Part shown: piece by piece, positions 25,470 to 37,967 of the stretch
Layout: every line of letters begins with the position of its first letter
How positions within the stretch are numbered: the stretch's first letter is position 1
Assembly: GCA_020091685.1 (NCBI GenBank)
Contig: CM034613.1
Coordinates: 6,255,525 to 6,319,524 of the forward strand
Length of the DNA: 64,000 bases
Reading direction: 5' to 3'
Source of the DNA: Lutjanus erythropterus
Lineage: Eukaryota; Chordata; Actinopteri; Lutjaniformes; Lutjanidae
Program-made: the position numbers and the translations under genes
Notes under the pieces: model-generated
What the model was told of the DNA's origin: nothing
The model's input: only the letters and a program-made list of their open reading frames with translations
The model's database searches: none

Positions 25470-25800
25470 CGGAGGTATTATTTATTAATAGTCGGTCTCC
25501 CAAAAGCTCTGTAAAACATCCTGTTGAGCTCCCTGAGGTGAGCGCTCAGCTTCAAAGCAATTAAAACCGAGGCTACGAGAGTGGGAAGAGAGCAAAGGAA
25601 AAATGGATGGAGCAGGAGAACGAGGGAGAGAGGTCTGACGGGCCACAAGTCCAGTGGGTCTGGCTGGCTGCACAGTCAAATACTGTACATTCAGCTTTTA
25701 TGCCTGGGAGGACGGGGGCCCCGAGCGGAATCACCTCGCCATGTCAGGGATCCCTCATCTGAGTTTAAAGCCCCAGTGAGCCTTGGGACAGGCCAAAAAC
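25470..25800. other. possible conserved non-coding element
   Basis: Repeat-free, fairly GC-rich; contains TATTATTTATTAATAGTCGG and CAAAGCAATTAAAACCGAGG. Overlapping open frames on both strands (64 and 79 codons) show no domain. Confidence 0.25.
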
Positions 25801-25924
25801 CTCTCTGGGGGATTATATAACCATAATAAGTGAATGTAGTGATCCTTTCCCTTTCTGTTCCTCTGAGTCACATTAAGAAGTTCCAGAGGAAAGGCCAAAG
25901 AAGAGAGGTGAAGTCTTCTTTTTT

Positions 25925-26081
25925 AATTATTTTTTGGGGGATTTTATGCCTTTATTTTATGATATGACAGCTGAAGTTAGGATAACAAAGGGGGGTCAAC
26001 ATGCTGCAAAGGGCTGCAGACTAGTACTGAATCCAGCACGGATTGCACGCTCAATCAGCTGAGCTACCACAGCACCCTAGG
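25925..26081 (-). mobile_element. tRNA-derived SINE, 5' truncated, minus strand
   Basis: On the minus strand: GGTGCTGTGGTAGCTCAGCT, then GATTGAGCGTGCAATCC, then GCAGCCCTTTGCAGCATGTT and CCCCCTTTGTTATC, ending in an AAAGGCATAAAATCCCCCAA tail. The box A-like TAGCTCAGCTGATTGAGCG is intact; box B is decayed. Confidence 0.75.
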
Positions 26082-26095
26082 GTAAATCTCTGCTT

Positions 26096-26142
26096 AAGCC
26101 GCATTTCCACCCAAAGTACCTGGAACCTTCAGTCCCAGGAAG
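26096..26142 (+). repeat. fragment of a GGTACTT/AGTTCC-type element
   Basis: GCATTTCCACCCAAAGTACC then TTCAGTCCCAGGAAGCAC. Sequence around 26.88-27.19 kb may be the rest of a split copy. Confidence 0.35.
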
Positions 26143-26439
26143 CACTTTTCTTTCTTTGTCTTTTTTCTTTCCCAGAGTCATTAAAACATTTACACATTCC
26201 ACTGCCCCATCCTTTCTCTCCAAACAATACATATTCATCATCCTCTCAAATTGTCATTAACGCCGACAGTCAATCAAAGCCACAGTTCGCATACAAAAAT
26301 ATACTCATCAATAAAGATAGCTGCCCCTCTATTTTTGTGCATTGCTGTCAAGTTGCCCTTTAGCATTATACCTTATTTTTTGTGCACCACATCCTCATAC
26401 CTACACAACAGAATCAGTCAATTGCCAATGACTCCCAAA

Positions 26440-26625
26440 ATGTTGGGTTAAGTTTGGTTAGGTTTGGGCATAAAACTTGTTATGAAAAGATTGTTGTTGG
26501 GGTTAAAATAAGTACACTACATATGTCACATGACAGAAGTAATGTAATGGGGATCACATAATGAAGCTTAAGAAACTTCAAATAACTCGTTGACTTTCAT
26601 TTACACCTCCTCCATATGCAGAATT
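26440..26625 (+). repeat. family J dispersed repeat
   Basis: AAGTTTGGTTAGGTTTGGGC then ATAAAACTTGTTATGAAAAG, GGGTTAAAATAAGTACACTA and CATATGTCACATGACAGAAG. Matches the order of the copy at 0.59-0.71 kb. Confidence 0.55.
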
Positions 26626-26879
26626 TCTCGTTTTATGCTTCCTCTGTCACAATTACTACTCCCACTAGAGGTTGCAGCTAACACTGAATGTAAATATGGG
26701 TTGTAATAAGCCGCTTGGACAGATGAGCTACGCTAATTGCTCTGGTGAGTTTTTTCTGGGGTGCAATATGACAATAGTTCTCTCCTCCATTGGTGTATGG
26801 AAAATGGATGCTTGAATTTCTGGTTAACTAATATTCATGTTTTTGCTGTCTGATGTTTTAGTCATTAATAATCTCTCTG

Positions 26880-27190
26880 GGCATTGGCAAACTGAAGAAC
26901 TATTTTTCAAGGAACTAAGAGGTTCCTCTGGCCCGTTGTCATCTATATTTCCAAGATTAAGCAAATTAGTCATTTTTGACAGACCATACCTGGGGGTGGG
27001 CCTGTGCTGTACTTCTTTGTCGGTCCAACTGCCATAAGCTGTCTTTTAACTACATGTTGATGTCTCACAGTGCAGCAAAGAAAAAGCCAATTGGTTTGTG
27101 GTTGCAGCTTTTTAAAAATGGTGGCTGAAATAAAATGCTGTGAGTACTTGACCAATCAGAAACGCTTAGCACTGCAAGCCCCACCCCCTG
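26880..27190 (+). repeat. decayed element fragment ending CCAATCAGAAACGC
   Basis: AAGGAACTAAGAGGTTCCTC at the left and GACCAATCAGAAACGCTTAG then GCAAGCCCCACCCCCTG at the right. The pattern is seen in a dispersed fish element; no termini are intact. Confidence 0.35.
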
Positions 27191-28810
27191 TACTGTTGGG
27201 AAGCAAGGTTAAAAATGTAAAAGGTTAAGATAGTTATGTTTTCCTGATGAATTTGTGGTCTCATTCACTAGTTTCAAGTCTTCTTCAATACAGCATTATG
27301 TTCCTTTGGTAAATTATGGTCCCATTTAGAGTAAAATAGACAGTAGAGGAAAGAATGCTTTAGATCGTTGATTGATTGAAGTCTTTTTCAGTGAGTCCAT
27401 CCAGTTCAGCACACAGAGCTCACAAAACCCAGATCAATCTGTCACATTAGATGGTATTGATTCAATATGAATCAAGACTTTGTTACTACATTGCTTATAT
27501 ATCTTTTAAAAAATGTTTTCAGAGAAATATTTTAGTGTTCTGTTTAGCTGTAATACGAGAAAGATTGTGACCAAGCAGCTGCCATTATTTCCTGCTGGAT
27601 GGGCAAGCCAAAACCAACCACCGCCCATGTGGTAGTATGTCATGCTTGGTGTCATGGTGGCTCCATCCACTAATTATTCTACTGTCTACGGAAAAGTCCC
27701 TGCAGTGGAACTGTGGCTTTAATATCAGGTCTAACTTCCTGTTTAAATGCCTGCACACTTCTGAAAAGCATTTAAATCATGCGGTTCGAAGATGCTGAAC
27801 TGCCCTTAGGTGTGAATGTGCGGTTAAAGGATTATCTATTAGCCCCTGTAGGGTGTTTACCTGCCCACTGCTATATCGTGGGATACATTACAGCCCCCAA
27901 CTGACTCCAAAAAGGCATGACTGGTGTAATGAAAACAGACGAGTATCCAACAACTTGTTGACCAAATTAGCTCAAACACAGCCAACAGCTATGAACTTGA
28001 TATCTCCACCTTCAAAAGCATCAGTCTTGCAGGAACAGTCGCAAGCTCTCTCACATTGTATTCAAAGGCAGTCAACTCATAAACCACAAAGCTCATAAAG
28101 CAGCATGAAGCAGGGTTATGCCTATATCCATCAGCAAGTGCTGTTAGGCATCATAAAGGCAGCTTAAGTGGTCTTTAATAAAGGAAGGTTTTACATGCCT
28201 CTCAGGCATTTTCTCATAAAAAGCTGAAAGGTTTTGGCCAGTCATTCTCTCTTACGGGCTTGTAAAATCTTAGCATCCTCCTCTGATCACAATGACAATA
28301 TGAATGTCTTTAGCAGAGGTCTTCTGAGCTTCCAAGAGCCTCATAACCCTTGCATAATTGCCTTCATATGATGGTTTGTCCTGGTATACCCTGTTGCCCC
28401 TCCATTTTCTTTCTTTCATTCCTCTCTTGTCACTCACTATCTACGATTGCCTAATTTGATCAGAAGGGAAAAACAGGGGAAAGAGAGGATCTGTGAATAA
28501 CTTATGAGTGCTCCCTCCAAGAAATTGAGGCATTAGGATACGTATATTAGTTCCACTGCTTTGCTATTCTGTGTCCATCGTCAAGGTGGGTTATGCAACT
28601 GAACAGGCTGAGACAAAGTGACTATTTTTGGGCAGAAAGGCTGTGTTTTCCTCAGAGACATGAAGGAGGAGATGCCATCTCTCCAGGACAAGAAAAAAGC
28701 AATAAAAAGACAGAAAAAGAGACCTCAAGTGCAGAAGAATTGGTGACCACCTTTGCACAGGAAGTATTGAGGAGCACAATTATTTACAACAAGAAGCAGT
28801 AACTAGAGGG
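27191..28810. other. non-coding stretch, nothing recognised
   Basis: Open frames up to 81 codons with no domain. The frame near 28,593-28,802 (69 codons, Lys/Glu-rich) has no splice context. Confidence 0.4.
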
Positions 28811-28814
28811 GACA

Positions 28815-29760
28815 TGGACCATGCATCCATCTATCCATTTTCTCTTTATTTAGGTCTCAGTGGAAGCAGGTTTAGTAAGATAGCCCACAAATGATTTCTC
28901 ACATCCTCCAGCTCTTCCTTGGGGATCCCAAGGGGTTCCTAAGCCAGACAGGATGTGTAATCCCTCCAGTGTGCTCTGAGATTGCCCCTGGTCTCCTCCC
29001 AATTGGACGTGCACGACCGGACTTCCACAGAAAGACATTCAGAAGGCAGCTGATCATTTGCCAAGAGCAGAAGCAGGTATTCTGAGCTCCTTCCAAATAT
29101 CCCCAAGGATGAGCCCAAAGAACCAGCGTAAGAAGCTCATTTTGACCTCTTGAATCCATAGTCTCATTCTTTCTGCCACTCATTGTGACCTATAGGCGCT
29201 GTCTGAGGCTGCAACCCTGAAAAGGTATTCAAACCAAAATGTATCAAAAATGTCCAGATCTCATCCATACTATTCTCGTTGCCTCTTCAGATATGTTTTC
29301 ACTAAGTCATTGACCTCTGCTAGAGAGATGGGTGTGTTTCCATCAAGACCTCCAGTTCTGCCTCCCCCACAGCGTGTGTGAAAGTCGGATTAGGAGCTCT
29401 TCAAAGTGTTCTTCCTTGGTATATCCTTAGTTGAGGTCAGCAGTTCTTGTTCCCTGCTGAGAACAGCCTGGCCTGGGATCTGCCTCCACTTCCTGAGATG
29501 TCTGACGGCTTGGCACAGCGCTCAGCAAACTTTATCTACATTCAAGTTATTGCTTCCAGGACCACATACGCTGCACTCTTCCTGGCCTCATGGTACCTGG
29601 GGAACTCCCCGGGCTATCCAAACCAAAACATTACCTTTTTTTTTTTAGTTTGATGGCTTCCTCCACCAGCATGTTTTTTGGGGTTTGGCCCCAAGGTACA
29701 AAGATAACCTTCTGGCTACAGCACAGAGTATCTGTGGCCAGAAGACATCATAATATTCAG
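28815..29760 (-). mobile_element. non-LTR retrotransposon (RTE/Rex-like) relic, antisense
   Basis: On the plus strand it reads as the reverse complement of a fish LINE 3' half. It starts with CATCCATCTATCCATTTTCT (the ATGGATGG tail reversed) and passes through CTGAGCTCCTTCCAAATATC, GTTGAGGTCAGCAGTTCTTG and TTGATGGCTTCCTCCACCAG in the expected order. It is strongly decayed and shortened by deletions, with no intact reading frame. Clade assignment is from memory of similar elements and is tentative. Confidence 0.65.
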
Positions 29761-30365
29761 AGATAATTTGTGGTTAAACATATTTATAGTGCAATTTCTT
29801 TGCAGTTTGCTTGAAAAGCAGAATGAGTTTTTGGATTACAGGCTGCATATTTGGGGTCCACTGGAAAATATACAACATGCATCATTTAGCAACTAATTTG
29901 CACATCTTATAATCCAGTTTTCAATTTAGTTTCCACTTGGGTGTTATTTAATTAACATCTACTGACCACAAGAGTAAGCAGGTTTGTAGCAGATGATTTG
30001 TTTACATATTTGGATTTCTCATGTTGGAGCTTGACCAGTAAAGACCCACCACCATGAATCATTTAAGTCTGGAATTGAATAATCTGCACCGTATCTTTGC
30101 CTAATGAGTACCAGTGGGATAGTCCAGGGGTGGCCAGCACCACTGCAGAATTATTCAATCACCCAGTTGTTTTTAGCCAAAACTAACATTTTGCATGTCT
30201 TGGACAGCTTGATAATACCTCTTTTGTATACACAGTATGCATGGATCATGTTATTACTTTATGTAATTAAATGTATAATAGCAATTCACTCAGATCTTGA
30301 TGTTACTGTTCCTGGTGTTTTCTATTAATTAAAACGATAATTCAAATGTACCATGCAAAAGGTGG

Positions 30366-31660
30366 CAAGCACAGTGGTGGAGGAAGTACTCTGATTTTTT
30401 TCCCTTAAAAATAGTAATACCATAGTATAAAAATACTCTTTCCAAACATTGTCTTCACCCAAACCTAGCCATACAGTTTTTCTGTCTAAACCTTACAAAG
30501 TAGTTTGTTACCCCTTTACAGCTAATCACATGTTAAAAGGCTATTTCATGGTGTTTATCGTGTTAAAAAAAAGGCTCTCTGACCGCATCAGATACAGCAG
30601 CCAAAAGGTACCTTCTGCCTCAGTATCAGACACTGAAGGGCGGTGATATTTGGTTGGTATGTGTGAGTTAGAATAAGGATTGCATTGGTGTGAGATGATT
30701 TCTTTTTACCACATTTAATACACTGAAATTTAGTGTAATCAACTAACCTTGTTGCATTAATTTAACGTCTATATACAAGTTTTCTTTATTCATATTCAAA
30801 CTGTTTTAGTGATTATTGTTAGGACACTTCAGAATTTATAAATATGAGTTATTCTAAATTTAAGTCTTTTGGCTTGATTTGATGAACCGAATGACTGTAC
30901 AGAGTTCAATCAACTCATTAAATTGTTTCAAAAGAAACATGAGTAGTATATTAGCAGACTTCCCAGCATGCATTGTTTGAGAGATAAAACTCTTTAAATC
31001 AAATTAGTTAGTTAAAAGTAATAAATTATGATAAATGTCAAATTTTCTCAAGTACAGCTGAAATGATATCAGGTTTATTTGACTATTCAGTGTTTTTTTT
31101 TAATCATTATAATATTAGCTCAAGTTGTCTTTTCAAATTCAGCCAACTTAAAATTTTAAGGCAGCCTGATCAGTAACCTTAAAAGTCCTTGATTTAATAC
31201 AGCATGCATTTTACTCAATAAAAGTACAAAAGTATTGCATTAAAATATATTTAAAGGACTGAAAGTAAAAGTAATCATCATGATGCAGACTGGCCCGTTT
31301 TAGTGTGATACTTACTTTATTGCTGTATTATAATTAGTGATACATTTATGCTGTGGCTGGTAAAACTGGAGCTAATGTCAGCCACTTTATATACTGTTAG
31401 GTAGATGAATCTATATAGTACATAATGGTTTATTAGTTGATTTATATTATGTATTAATAATCTGAATCTGCAAAGTAACTAAAGCTATCAAATAAATGCA
31501 GTGGAGTGAAAAGTACAATATTTGCCTCCAAAATGTGGTGGAGTAGAAGTATGAAGTACTATACAATTAAAATACTCAAGTAAAATATGAGTACCTCAAA
31601 ATTTTACTTAAGCACAATACTTGATTAAATGTACTGTACTGTACTGACCAAGCATAATTA
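30366..31660 (+). mobile_element. family D copy interrupted by family J and family A sequence
   Basis: Family D begins AGTGGTGGAGGAAGTACTCT (30,374) and stops near 30,445. It resumes at about 31,195 (ATTTTACTCAATAAAAGTAC) and runs to ACTTGATTAAATGTACTGTA (about 31,640). Between lie a family J fragment (30,446-30,530, inverted) and a family A copy (about 30,720-31,160). Confidence 0.7.
30720..31160 (+). mobile_element. family A element (inside family D)
   Basis: Shares with the copies at 38.0, 39.4, 60.9 and 61.6 kb the ordered words GTGTAATCAACTAACCTTG, CAATCAACTCATTAAATTG, GCATGCATTGTTTGAGAG and AGCCAACTTAAAATTTTAAG. Terminal CACTGTAAAAA is degraded to CACTGAAATTT. Confidence 0.65.
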
Positions 31661-32089
31661 ATCTTAAGAACTACTTCTTGTCCTTCAGTCATAAATCAGC
31701 CGTATAACCTGTTCTACACACATAAGCAACATCAAACAAATGAATAAATGAATGAAGGACATAAAGCTTCAAAAAGCTTAAAATCATAGGGTTATTGAGG
31801 CGCTCTGGGCTGAAAGCAGGCTATTTGATGCATTCAGTGATGAAATATAACTCACCTTTCAGAGAGATGATAGCTTGCATTTAGAGAAAAGCTCTGTATT
31901 GCAGCCATTTATGCATGCATACTTTTATAGCCTATCATATCTGTGCTTTCATGAATACCTCAAAGAGCCAATGTTAGGCGCACCAAAGAGCTGGTTTTAA
32001 TCTTCAAAAAAAAGAAACAAGGGAATGAAAGACAAAGGCACAATGAAGTAGGGACAGGGATGAGCGTGTTACAGTTCTGTTTTTTTCAG

Positions 32090-32400
32090 GGAACTCCTGA
32101 CAGCAGCGGCGACTTGGCCGTGCAGGTTGTACATAGATAAGTCTGAGGGTCACAAGATACGATCTACGGGTCCATCAGTCAAAACACACTTATCCGCTGC
32201 TGAGGTTTACTTCCCTCCCTCCCTCCCTCCCACTGTCCTGCAGCCTCAGGAATATTAAATATGCGAGGCGTCTCCGCTGCAGATGCGACGCCATTGATTT
32301 TGTGTCAATCCCCCAGGCTGCAGTAACTTGATTTGGTATCAGCGATGGCTAAATGAGACTCCTCCAGGCAGGAACAGAGAGAATGGAGGAAGAGGTGAAG
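32090..32400. other. possible conserved non-coding element with CCCT run
   Basis: Repeat-poor apart from a (CCCT)n run at 32,213-32,231. Contains AATATTAAATATGCGAGGCG and CGCCATTGATTTTGTGTCAA. No frame. Confidence 0.25.
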
Positions 32401-33835
32401 GGGTTGGCAGGTTTCTCTTCACCTGTAAGCTCCACAAAACACCTCTACACGTATTGTCTCCTTCCTCTTAAAGACATCAGAGCGGCTTTTGTCAGGCATT
32501 TAGACTGGGTTGCACCAACAAAGATTAATTTTAATCCTAAATGAGCTCTAAGCAGAGTTTAGCAAAACTAGGTTCACAATGACTTAATCTAGATATGTGG
32601 AACGCAGCACAATTGAAATGTAATCTGAGTTCAACACGTGTATTGAAGTAAAATGACATTAAATAGAGTTAAGTCAATATGGAAATGCTCATTTACCCAA
32701 ATTAGAATAAATAAGTCAAAAAATAAATCTGATTGCTGTCAGAACTAGAAAGCATGAAAGAGGGCAGAAAATCATTAACTCTTGACTGCCCTGTATTCCT
32801 CAACAAAATGTTATATTGTTTGATAGCTAGCTAAAACTTTAACAAAACATTACATTGTTTGTGGGCTAAAAAGCAAAAGCAAAACATTACGGCTGTGTCT
32901 TAAATCACTCACTACTCACTATATAATGAGACTGTCATTTTGTAGTGCTGTCTGAATGTATAGCGTGAATTATTATACCCTATATAGTGGACGGAAAATA
33001 TATCACAATGCATCGGAAAATGTAGTGTACGTCCAATGGTCACTAACCAAGCACAGTTGTTTTTCTGTCAATGCAATACATTCATGCATTATGCTGAAAG
33101 AAAAACAACTGTGATCCTGTAATTAATGGTACAGAGAAAATTACCTGTGTAAACATCACATTTTTTGCCAGTTAAAAAATTAACAAAACATTTTATTGTT
33201 TGCTAGCTGGCTAAAAAGTTAGTTAGCTCAGTTAGTCTTCTCATGATGGCTCAGCAGAAAAGCTCTAATTTCTCCTCCTTTTGGAAAAACCTGATGGTTA
33301 AATTAATGGAGCAATATGGCCAAGTCATGGAAGTAACAGACAGCAGCTCAGCAAGGAAAAAAGAGACTGCCTGGAGGAACTGGCAGACTGTTTTAACAGA
33401 TCAACTGGAGTAAAAGAAAGAAGAGATGCATCCTACAGTTCAACTGGGTGGATTCTGTCTTTCTTCAAGGAACTTGATTTTGTTCAATCCATCTGACAAA
33501 GGCAGCCATTTTAAAGGTTAAACCTTGGAGTTTAAAGTTTTCATGCAACAGAATTAAATTTAATGTATATTTAGAATAAAAATTTAAGTGAGGTCTAAAT
33601 AGGTCTTTCTTCATTTCAAGCTAGTGAAAGTCCTACATAAGCAAAAGTAAAACCATCATTTAATCAGGTTTAAAAATTAATCCTTGTTTGTGCAGCCTTA
33701 TAGAAGTATAACACACAACACTGGTCACTGTCTCCTCTTCTCATTGATTAAGGAAGTCATTAAAAAATGCTCAGAGTATTGAAAACACCATATCAAACCT
33801 GGAGATAGTGTGCTTCTTTAATTTTTTGAACATTA
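32401..33835. other. non-coding stretch, nothing recognised
   Basis: AT-rich. GTTTGNTAGCTNGCTAAAA-like words recur near 32,820, 32,860 and 33,200, hinting at a decayed repeat. No gene. Confidence 0.4.
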
Positions 33836-33839
33836 CACC

Positions 33840-34120
33840 ACAGAGCTCGCAGGTCGGGGCCACATCCCGCTGGGTTCCTTTGGCATAAGTTAAATTTTCT
33901 TAAAGCAAAATTCATCATAAGTGATTCAACTCTAATGAGGATTCCAAGCGAGTCAGCAATGAGCTTAATGCAATTAGGGCAGCGGCCATCTCATGGAGCT
34001 CCTTTGACTTTGCGAGAGACCGTTTGCCCAGCTGCTTCTTAAACGTGAACAAAGCCAGATAAGCAGAGTTTAGAGTGCTCGGGGCATTTTCAGGGAAGCC
34101 TGTTTGACTTGTATTACACG
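33840..34120. other. possible conserved non-coding element
   Basis: Repeat-free; contains GCTTAATGCAATTAGGGCAG, ACTCTAATGAGGATTCC and CCATCTCATGGAGCTCC. No frame. Confidence 0.25.
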
Positions 34121-34980
34121 CAGTCGACTCAGTTTATTCAGTTTTAATTCAAAGATTAATTTGTCTTGGAGGTGTTGTACAATTATGACCTGTTAAAAAA
34201 CAAAATGTGTTTTATTTTTCTCAGGAAAGTCGAGACATAAAAAACTGATCAAACACAATCGCACAACTGAGACTCTGCATGCAAATTGTTGTAGCTGCAG
34301 TGTTGTTGGAGGGTTTTCCCTCGGTTTGTCTGTGTGTGTATGAGTGTGTGGGCGAATAAAGAGACTGAAAACTGTCAGCTTATGAAAAACAAGCATGAAG
34401 CAACATTCCATTTGATTTGGAGTGCGTATCTGCTTGTGCATATGCACAGGTTTGATTTTATGGGAAGTAACGTAGAGACAACAGAGAAATGTAGTGCTGT
34501 TATCTGCATTGTGATGCTGCATTGTGATTCACCATAAACCCCGACAGTCAGAGACTCTGTTTTGTGCCATATCACTGGCAGCGTTCCCACCTTCCTGGTA
34601 GGAATCAGCCCTCGTCACGCACGCAGCCCATTCAGCAGCTCAACATTGCCACCAAGTGGGGCAGAACAGCCATGACCCCCCTTTGGTGTGAGGTTAACAG
34701 CTCCAGATGCTTGCAGTCAGTGCACCACAAGGGGACGGCATTGCAGATGCAGGTGTCACGGTGGGTTCAAAAAGATGAGCAGCCGTCAAATTATGGCGGT
34801 GCTTGGCGGTGGTCCCAGTTTTTGATGAGCGGACATCAAATCAATAATCTGTTCATTAGTCTTACAAGAGGAAATCTAAGAGTGATGTGCTGCTCAAACA
34901 AATCAATATTGCATGCAGTTACTCATTGTGCCAAATCCTTTTCTCCATCCATGATAACCTTTTATGTCTATCTATAGCTG
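34121..34980. other. non-coding stretch with an unexplained 137-codon frame
   Basis: A plus-strand open frame at 34,564-34,977 is not low-complexity, but no domain or family is recognised and no exon boundaries stand out, so it is not called a gene. Confidence 0.3.
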
Positions 34981-34984
34981 CTAA

Positions 34985-35325
34985 AACGCCTACCTGCCAA
35001 TATCTCTGGCACAAATAGCCCTCTCTATAGCCGATCAGGCTGATGTGCATTGCAATCTCTGGCTAATTGCAAAGGGCTATAGACCTGCGCCATCTGCTGA
35101 GGGGCAAATGACGTCTTTGCCAGAAAGCGTTTCGACAGTCAGGGCTCAAATCTTTCCTTTCCTTGCAATCAAGGTTGCAGTACGAGACAATGAGTGAGCT
35201 TATTTCCCTGCTGCCTTCATTATTATGTAATTAGCAGCGGTGCTATTCAATTTCCCTCATTTCAGGCTTTTCAGATCAATATCACACAGGCTACCTGCTA
35301 AATGGCTGTGCTGCTAGGAGGCCTT
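34985..35325. other. possible conserved non-coding element
   Basis: Repeat-free, with GGCTAATTGCAAAGGGCTAT, GTAATTAGCAGCGGTGC and CTGATGTGCATTGCAATC. Dense homeodomain-type cores; no frame. Confidence 0.3.
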
Positions 35326-35334
35326 TTCTATAAC

Positions 35335-35420
35335 AGAGGTGGAAGTAATGAATTACATTTACTATTGCTACTGTAGTAGAGTATTTTTATGTATTAAAAT
35401 TAGTCATTTTACCTTTACTT
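35335..35420 (-). repeat. family D repeat fragment
   Basis: GAGGTGGAAGTAATGAATTA then TTTACTATTGCTACTGTAGT, the terminus of a family D-type repeat. Confidence 0.45.
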
Positions 35421-35875
35421 AAAGGAGCAATATGTAGCAATTCCGCCCCTAAAAATGAGTACTTCAGTCCAAATAGTGAGTTTGTGCCATATATGGTATA
35501 TTAAATAGGTAAAACCACTATTTAATATACATTCTATTGTTGAAGTGAGTTGTTTCCCCCGACGCCCTCCTCCCCAGAGTCAAGGAAGGTTAGGCAGGCT
35601 GCAGGAGCACTGCAGGAGCCCAAGATGCAGGAGCACAACATTGTAATTTGACAATAATAAGCAAGAACAAGTCCTACACTGTAAGATGATCAGCTGTTTA
35701 TAACTGTCAGTTGCCCGTCAAAGTAAAAATAGCCTGTTATCCTGAAAACAAAAGATCACTGCTCTAAAAAATACACACTCTGGAGTTTGAGTTCAGTGAC
35801 TGCCTATTTCACTGCCTGCCAAACTCCATTGAAATTCTGCTCAATTTAACCATTACAAACATCTACTCCTTCTAA
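35421..35875 (+). repeat. family O dispersed repeat, left end
   Basis: TTAAAGGAGCAATATGTAGC then AAAATGAGTACTTCAGTCC and GAGTTTGTGCCATATATGG, the start of an element I recognise from fish. The right terminus is not seen. Confidence 0.5.
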
Positions 35876-36257
35876 AAGATCATTAATGATTTCTCACGAC
35901 TCATAAACAGACACTCATTCAGTGAACCTACGGCATTAATTTGAACTCTAACTAACGTGAAACAAATTATAGTTATTCCAGCACAGAGTAGAAATTCGAA
36001 AGGGGAACACCCCAGCTGTAGGTCTGTTGATAGAAAAGAATTACAGCACGTCTCCTTCATTCAGATGGTCATTTTATAATAAATCATAGTAAGTATATTG
36101 CATATTTCTCCCTTAAAAAATAGAATATAATATGCACTGAGAAGGGTCAAGGAAAGGAGTTGAACCAAGAGCAGACTGTTGAGGACTTCACAGTGCTCAC
36201 AGAATGATGTTCAGACAGGTGAGTACACCTACGGAGAGGGAGCTCAACAACCGCTGC

Positions 36258-36270
36258 GTTGCTTGGCAAC
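36258..36270. promoter_or_regulatory. RFX X-box-like palindrome
   Basis: GTTGCTTGGCAAC is a near-perfect inverted repeat matching the RFX family X-box (two half sites with a short spacer). A second one is at 58,256-58,268. Motif match only. Confidence 0.35.
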
Positions 36271-36382
36271 ATAGCGTCGTATGTAGTAGTGTGTAAAAAC
36301 TGTGCAGGTCTCTCAATATGTGTGTCTGTGGCCACATTCACAGTGGAGTGTATACTGTATTGTAATATTTTATTCTGCTGTT

Positions 36383-36655
36383 AAAGGACCAGTGTGCAGG
36401 ATATTCAGTGGCAGCTAAATGTTAGATTGAAAACATCTCGTGAAAAATCTGAAAAGCCAGTGTTTGACTTGTCCATTATGGCCTATTGTGCAACATGGTA
36501 TCCGCCATGGAAGATGTAGATATAATGGGCTCATTCTAAGGTTAAAATGCACAATAATTCATATTTTCAGGTGATTAAACACTAATAAAAACATACTTAT
36601 GAATATTGTATCTTACATATTCTGCCAGTAAACCCATTGTCCACAGTGCTTTTAC
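36383..36655 (+). mobile_element. family E element, right terminus lost
   Basis: Starts TTAAAGGACCAGTGTGCAGG, continues GGGCTCATTCTAAGGTTAAA, CAATAATTCATATTTTCAGG and AACATACTTATGAATATTGT. The mirrored terminus after CTGCCAGTAAACC is missing. The left end matches the fragment at 6.69-6.77 kb. Confidence 0.75.
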
Positions 36656-36929
36656 ATTTATTGTTGCTCATTTGTGTTTAATTGCCTGAGTTTTGTCTCT
36701 TTTCTGGTTAATTTTAGTGAGGCTACACAGAGCAAGGCTGTTGCGTATTTATAATTGATAATAAGTGTGCACCGGCTGCAGAATCTATAAAAATGGAATT
36801 TTAATTTAACAATAGTGTTGCATATCACCAGATATATGGTTTATATTTACTTGAGTATAATACTGTAGCACTCTGTCCCTCTCTGCTGAATGGGAAGAAT
36901 CAATCACTCGGCTAAAAGAGTCGTTCAGT

Positions 36930-37770
36930 GCTACAGTAGACAATGACCACACACTTTAGGGTGCAGTCGCCCAGGCTTTGGAGGAAAAGTGGCCATGTGG
37001 GTGTGATATTTCAGAGAGAATATAATGTTAGAGTGTCAGGTTTACAACATGGCTCCGGCTTTCTTTTTGTCTGCCCTGTATCGACCGCTGTTAAGGTAAA
37101 GACACAAATCTGGACATCGAAGGTTCTTTTTTGTCTTGAGTCTGCATACTCTTAAAAATCAGTTAAATTGAAGACTCAGATGGCCATGAACGTGATTTTA
37201 ATCTTGCATTTATCAATAATGAATCTACTTGCTGTTGGAAAAGGCAGCTACATGAAGAAATGAATGAATCACAGTTGCATAATCATGTGGTTAACATGAC
37301 ATGCATATATGTGTGACCAAGGTCGATTGGTCACGTTATGAACACATCACCTCTGCAGTTCATCAGCTCTTTGTTAGCCGACACGGTCCCACATGAGAGT
37401 ATTTAGCAGTATCATAGCGCAGGATGAGATATGAGCCAACTCAAGGGCTGGATATAGCCGGATCAATGTCCTCCCATTGAAGAGAACATACAGAGAGGGA
37501 GCCAGGCAATCAGAGACCCAGACTGACTTCATCTCTGAGAGTAACTAGATGTGGCATCGACTGCAAGGCTCATTTGTGGCTGGTTATTAATGTCTGTAAT
37601 AGACAGTCAGAGGACACTGGATCACGGTGGCAGAATTGCGCGGTGGCAGTTGTAGAATCGATTTCAACATCTGGACCGAGTCTGGTTTGGGCGGGGATGT
37701 GGTTAGACAGTGTGTTGTGTTGCAATAGCTGTGAAGCTGACTTCTGTTGGAAAAGGGTGGAGTAGTTGCA
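36930..37770. other. non-coding stretch, partly even composition
   Basis: Repeat-poor sequence at 36,930-37,110 and 37,330-37,760 with open frames of 70 and 63 codons but no recognised domain or convincing splice sites. Could be regulatory. Confidence 0.25.
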
Positions 37771-37967
37771 TCAGTAGGTTACAATGTGCTGTGGGTATTC
37801 TAGTCATATTATATTTTGCGCACTGTAAAACTAAACTGCCATAAAAAATTAAGTCTGAAAAATCAAGTTAAGGTAATTTTGCAATAATTAAAGGGGAAAA
37901 AAATATTGTTTATGGTTCACAGTGTTTTCATTATTGTGAAAACAAGCAACCATGACTAAGACACACT

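Noticed and set aside
28891-29183. Short open frames around 29 kb as a gene
   Set aside because: They fall in an antisense, decayed LINE relic.
34564-34977. 137-codon plus-strand frame
   Set aside because: Not low-complexity, but no recognised family and no clear exon borders; left as unexplained.
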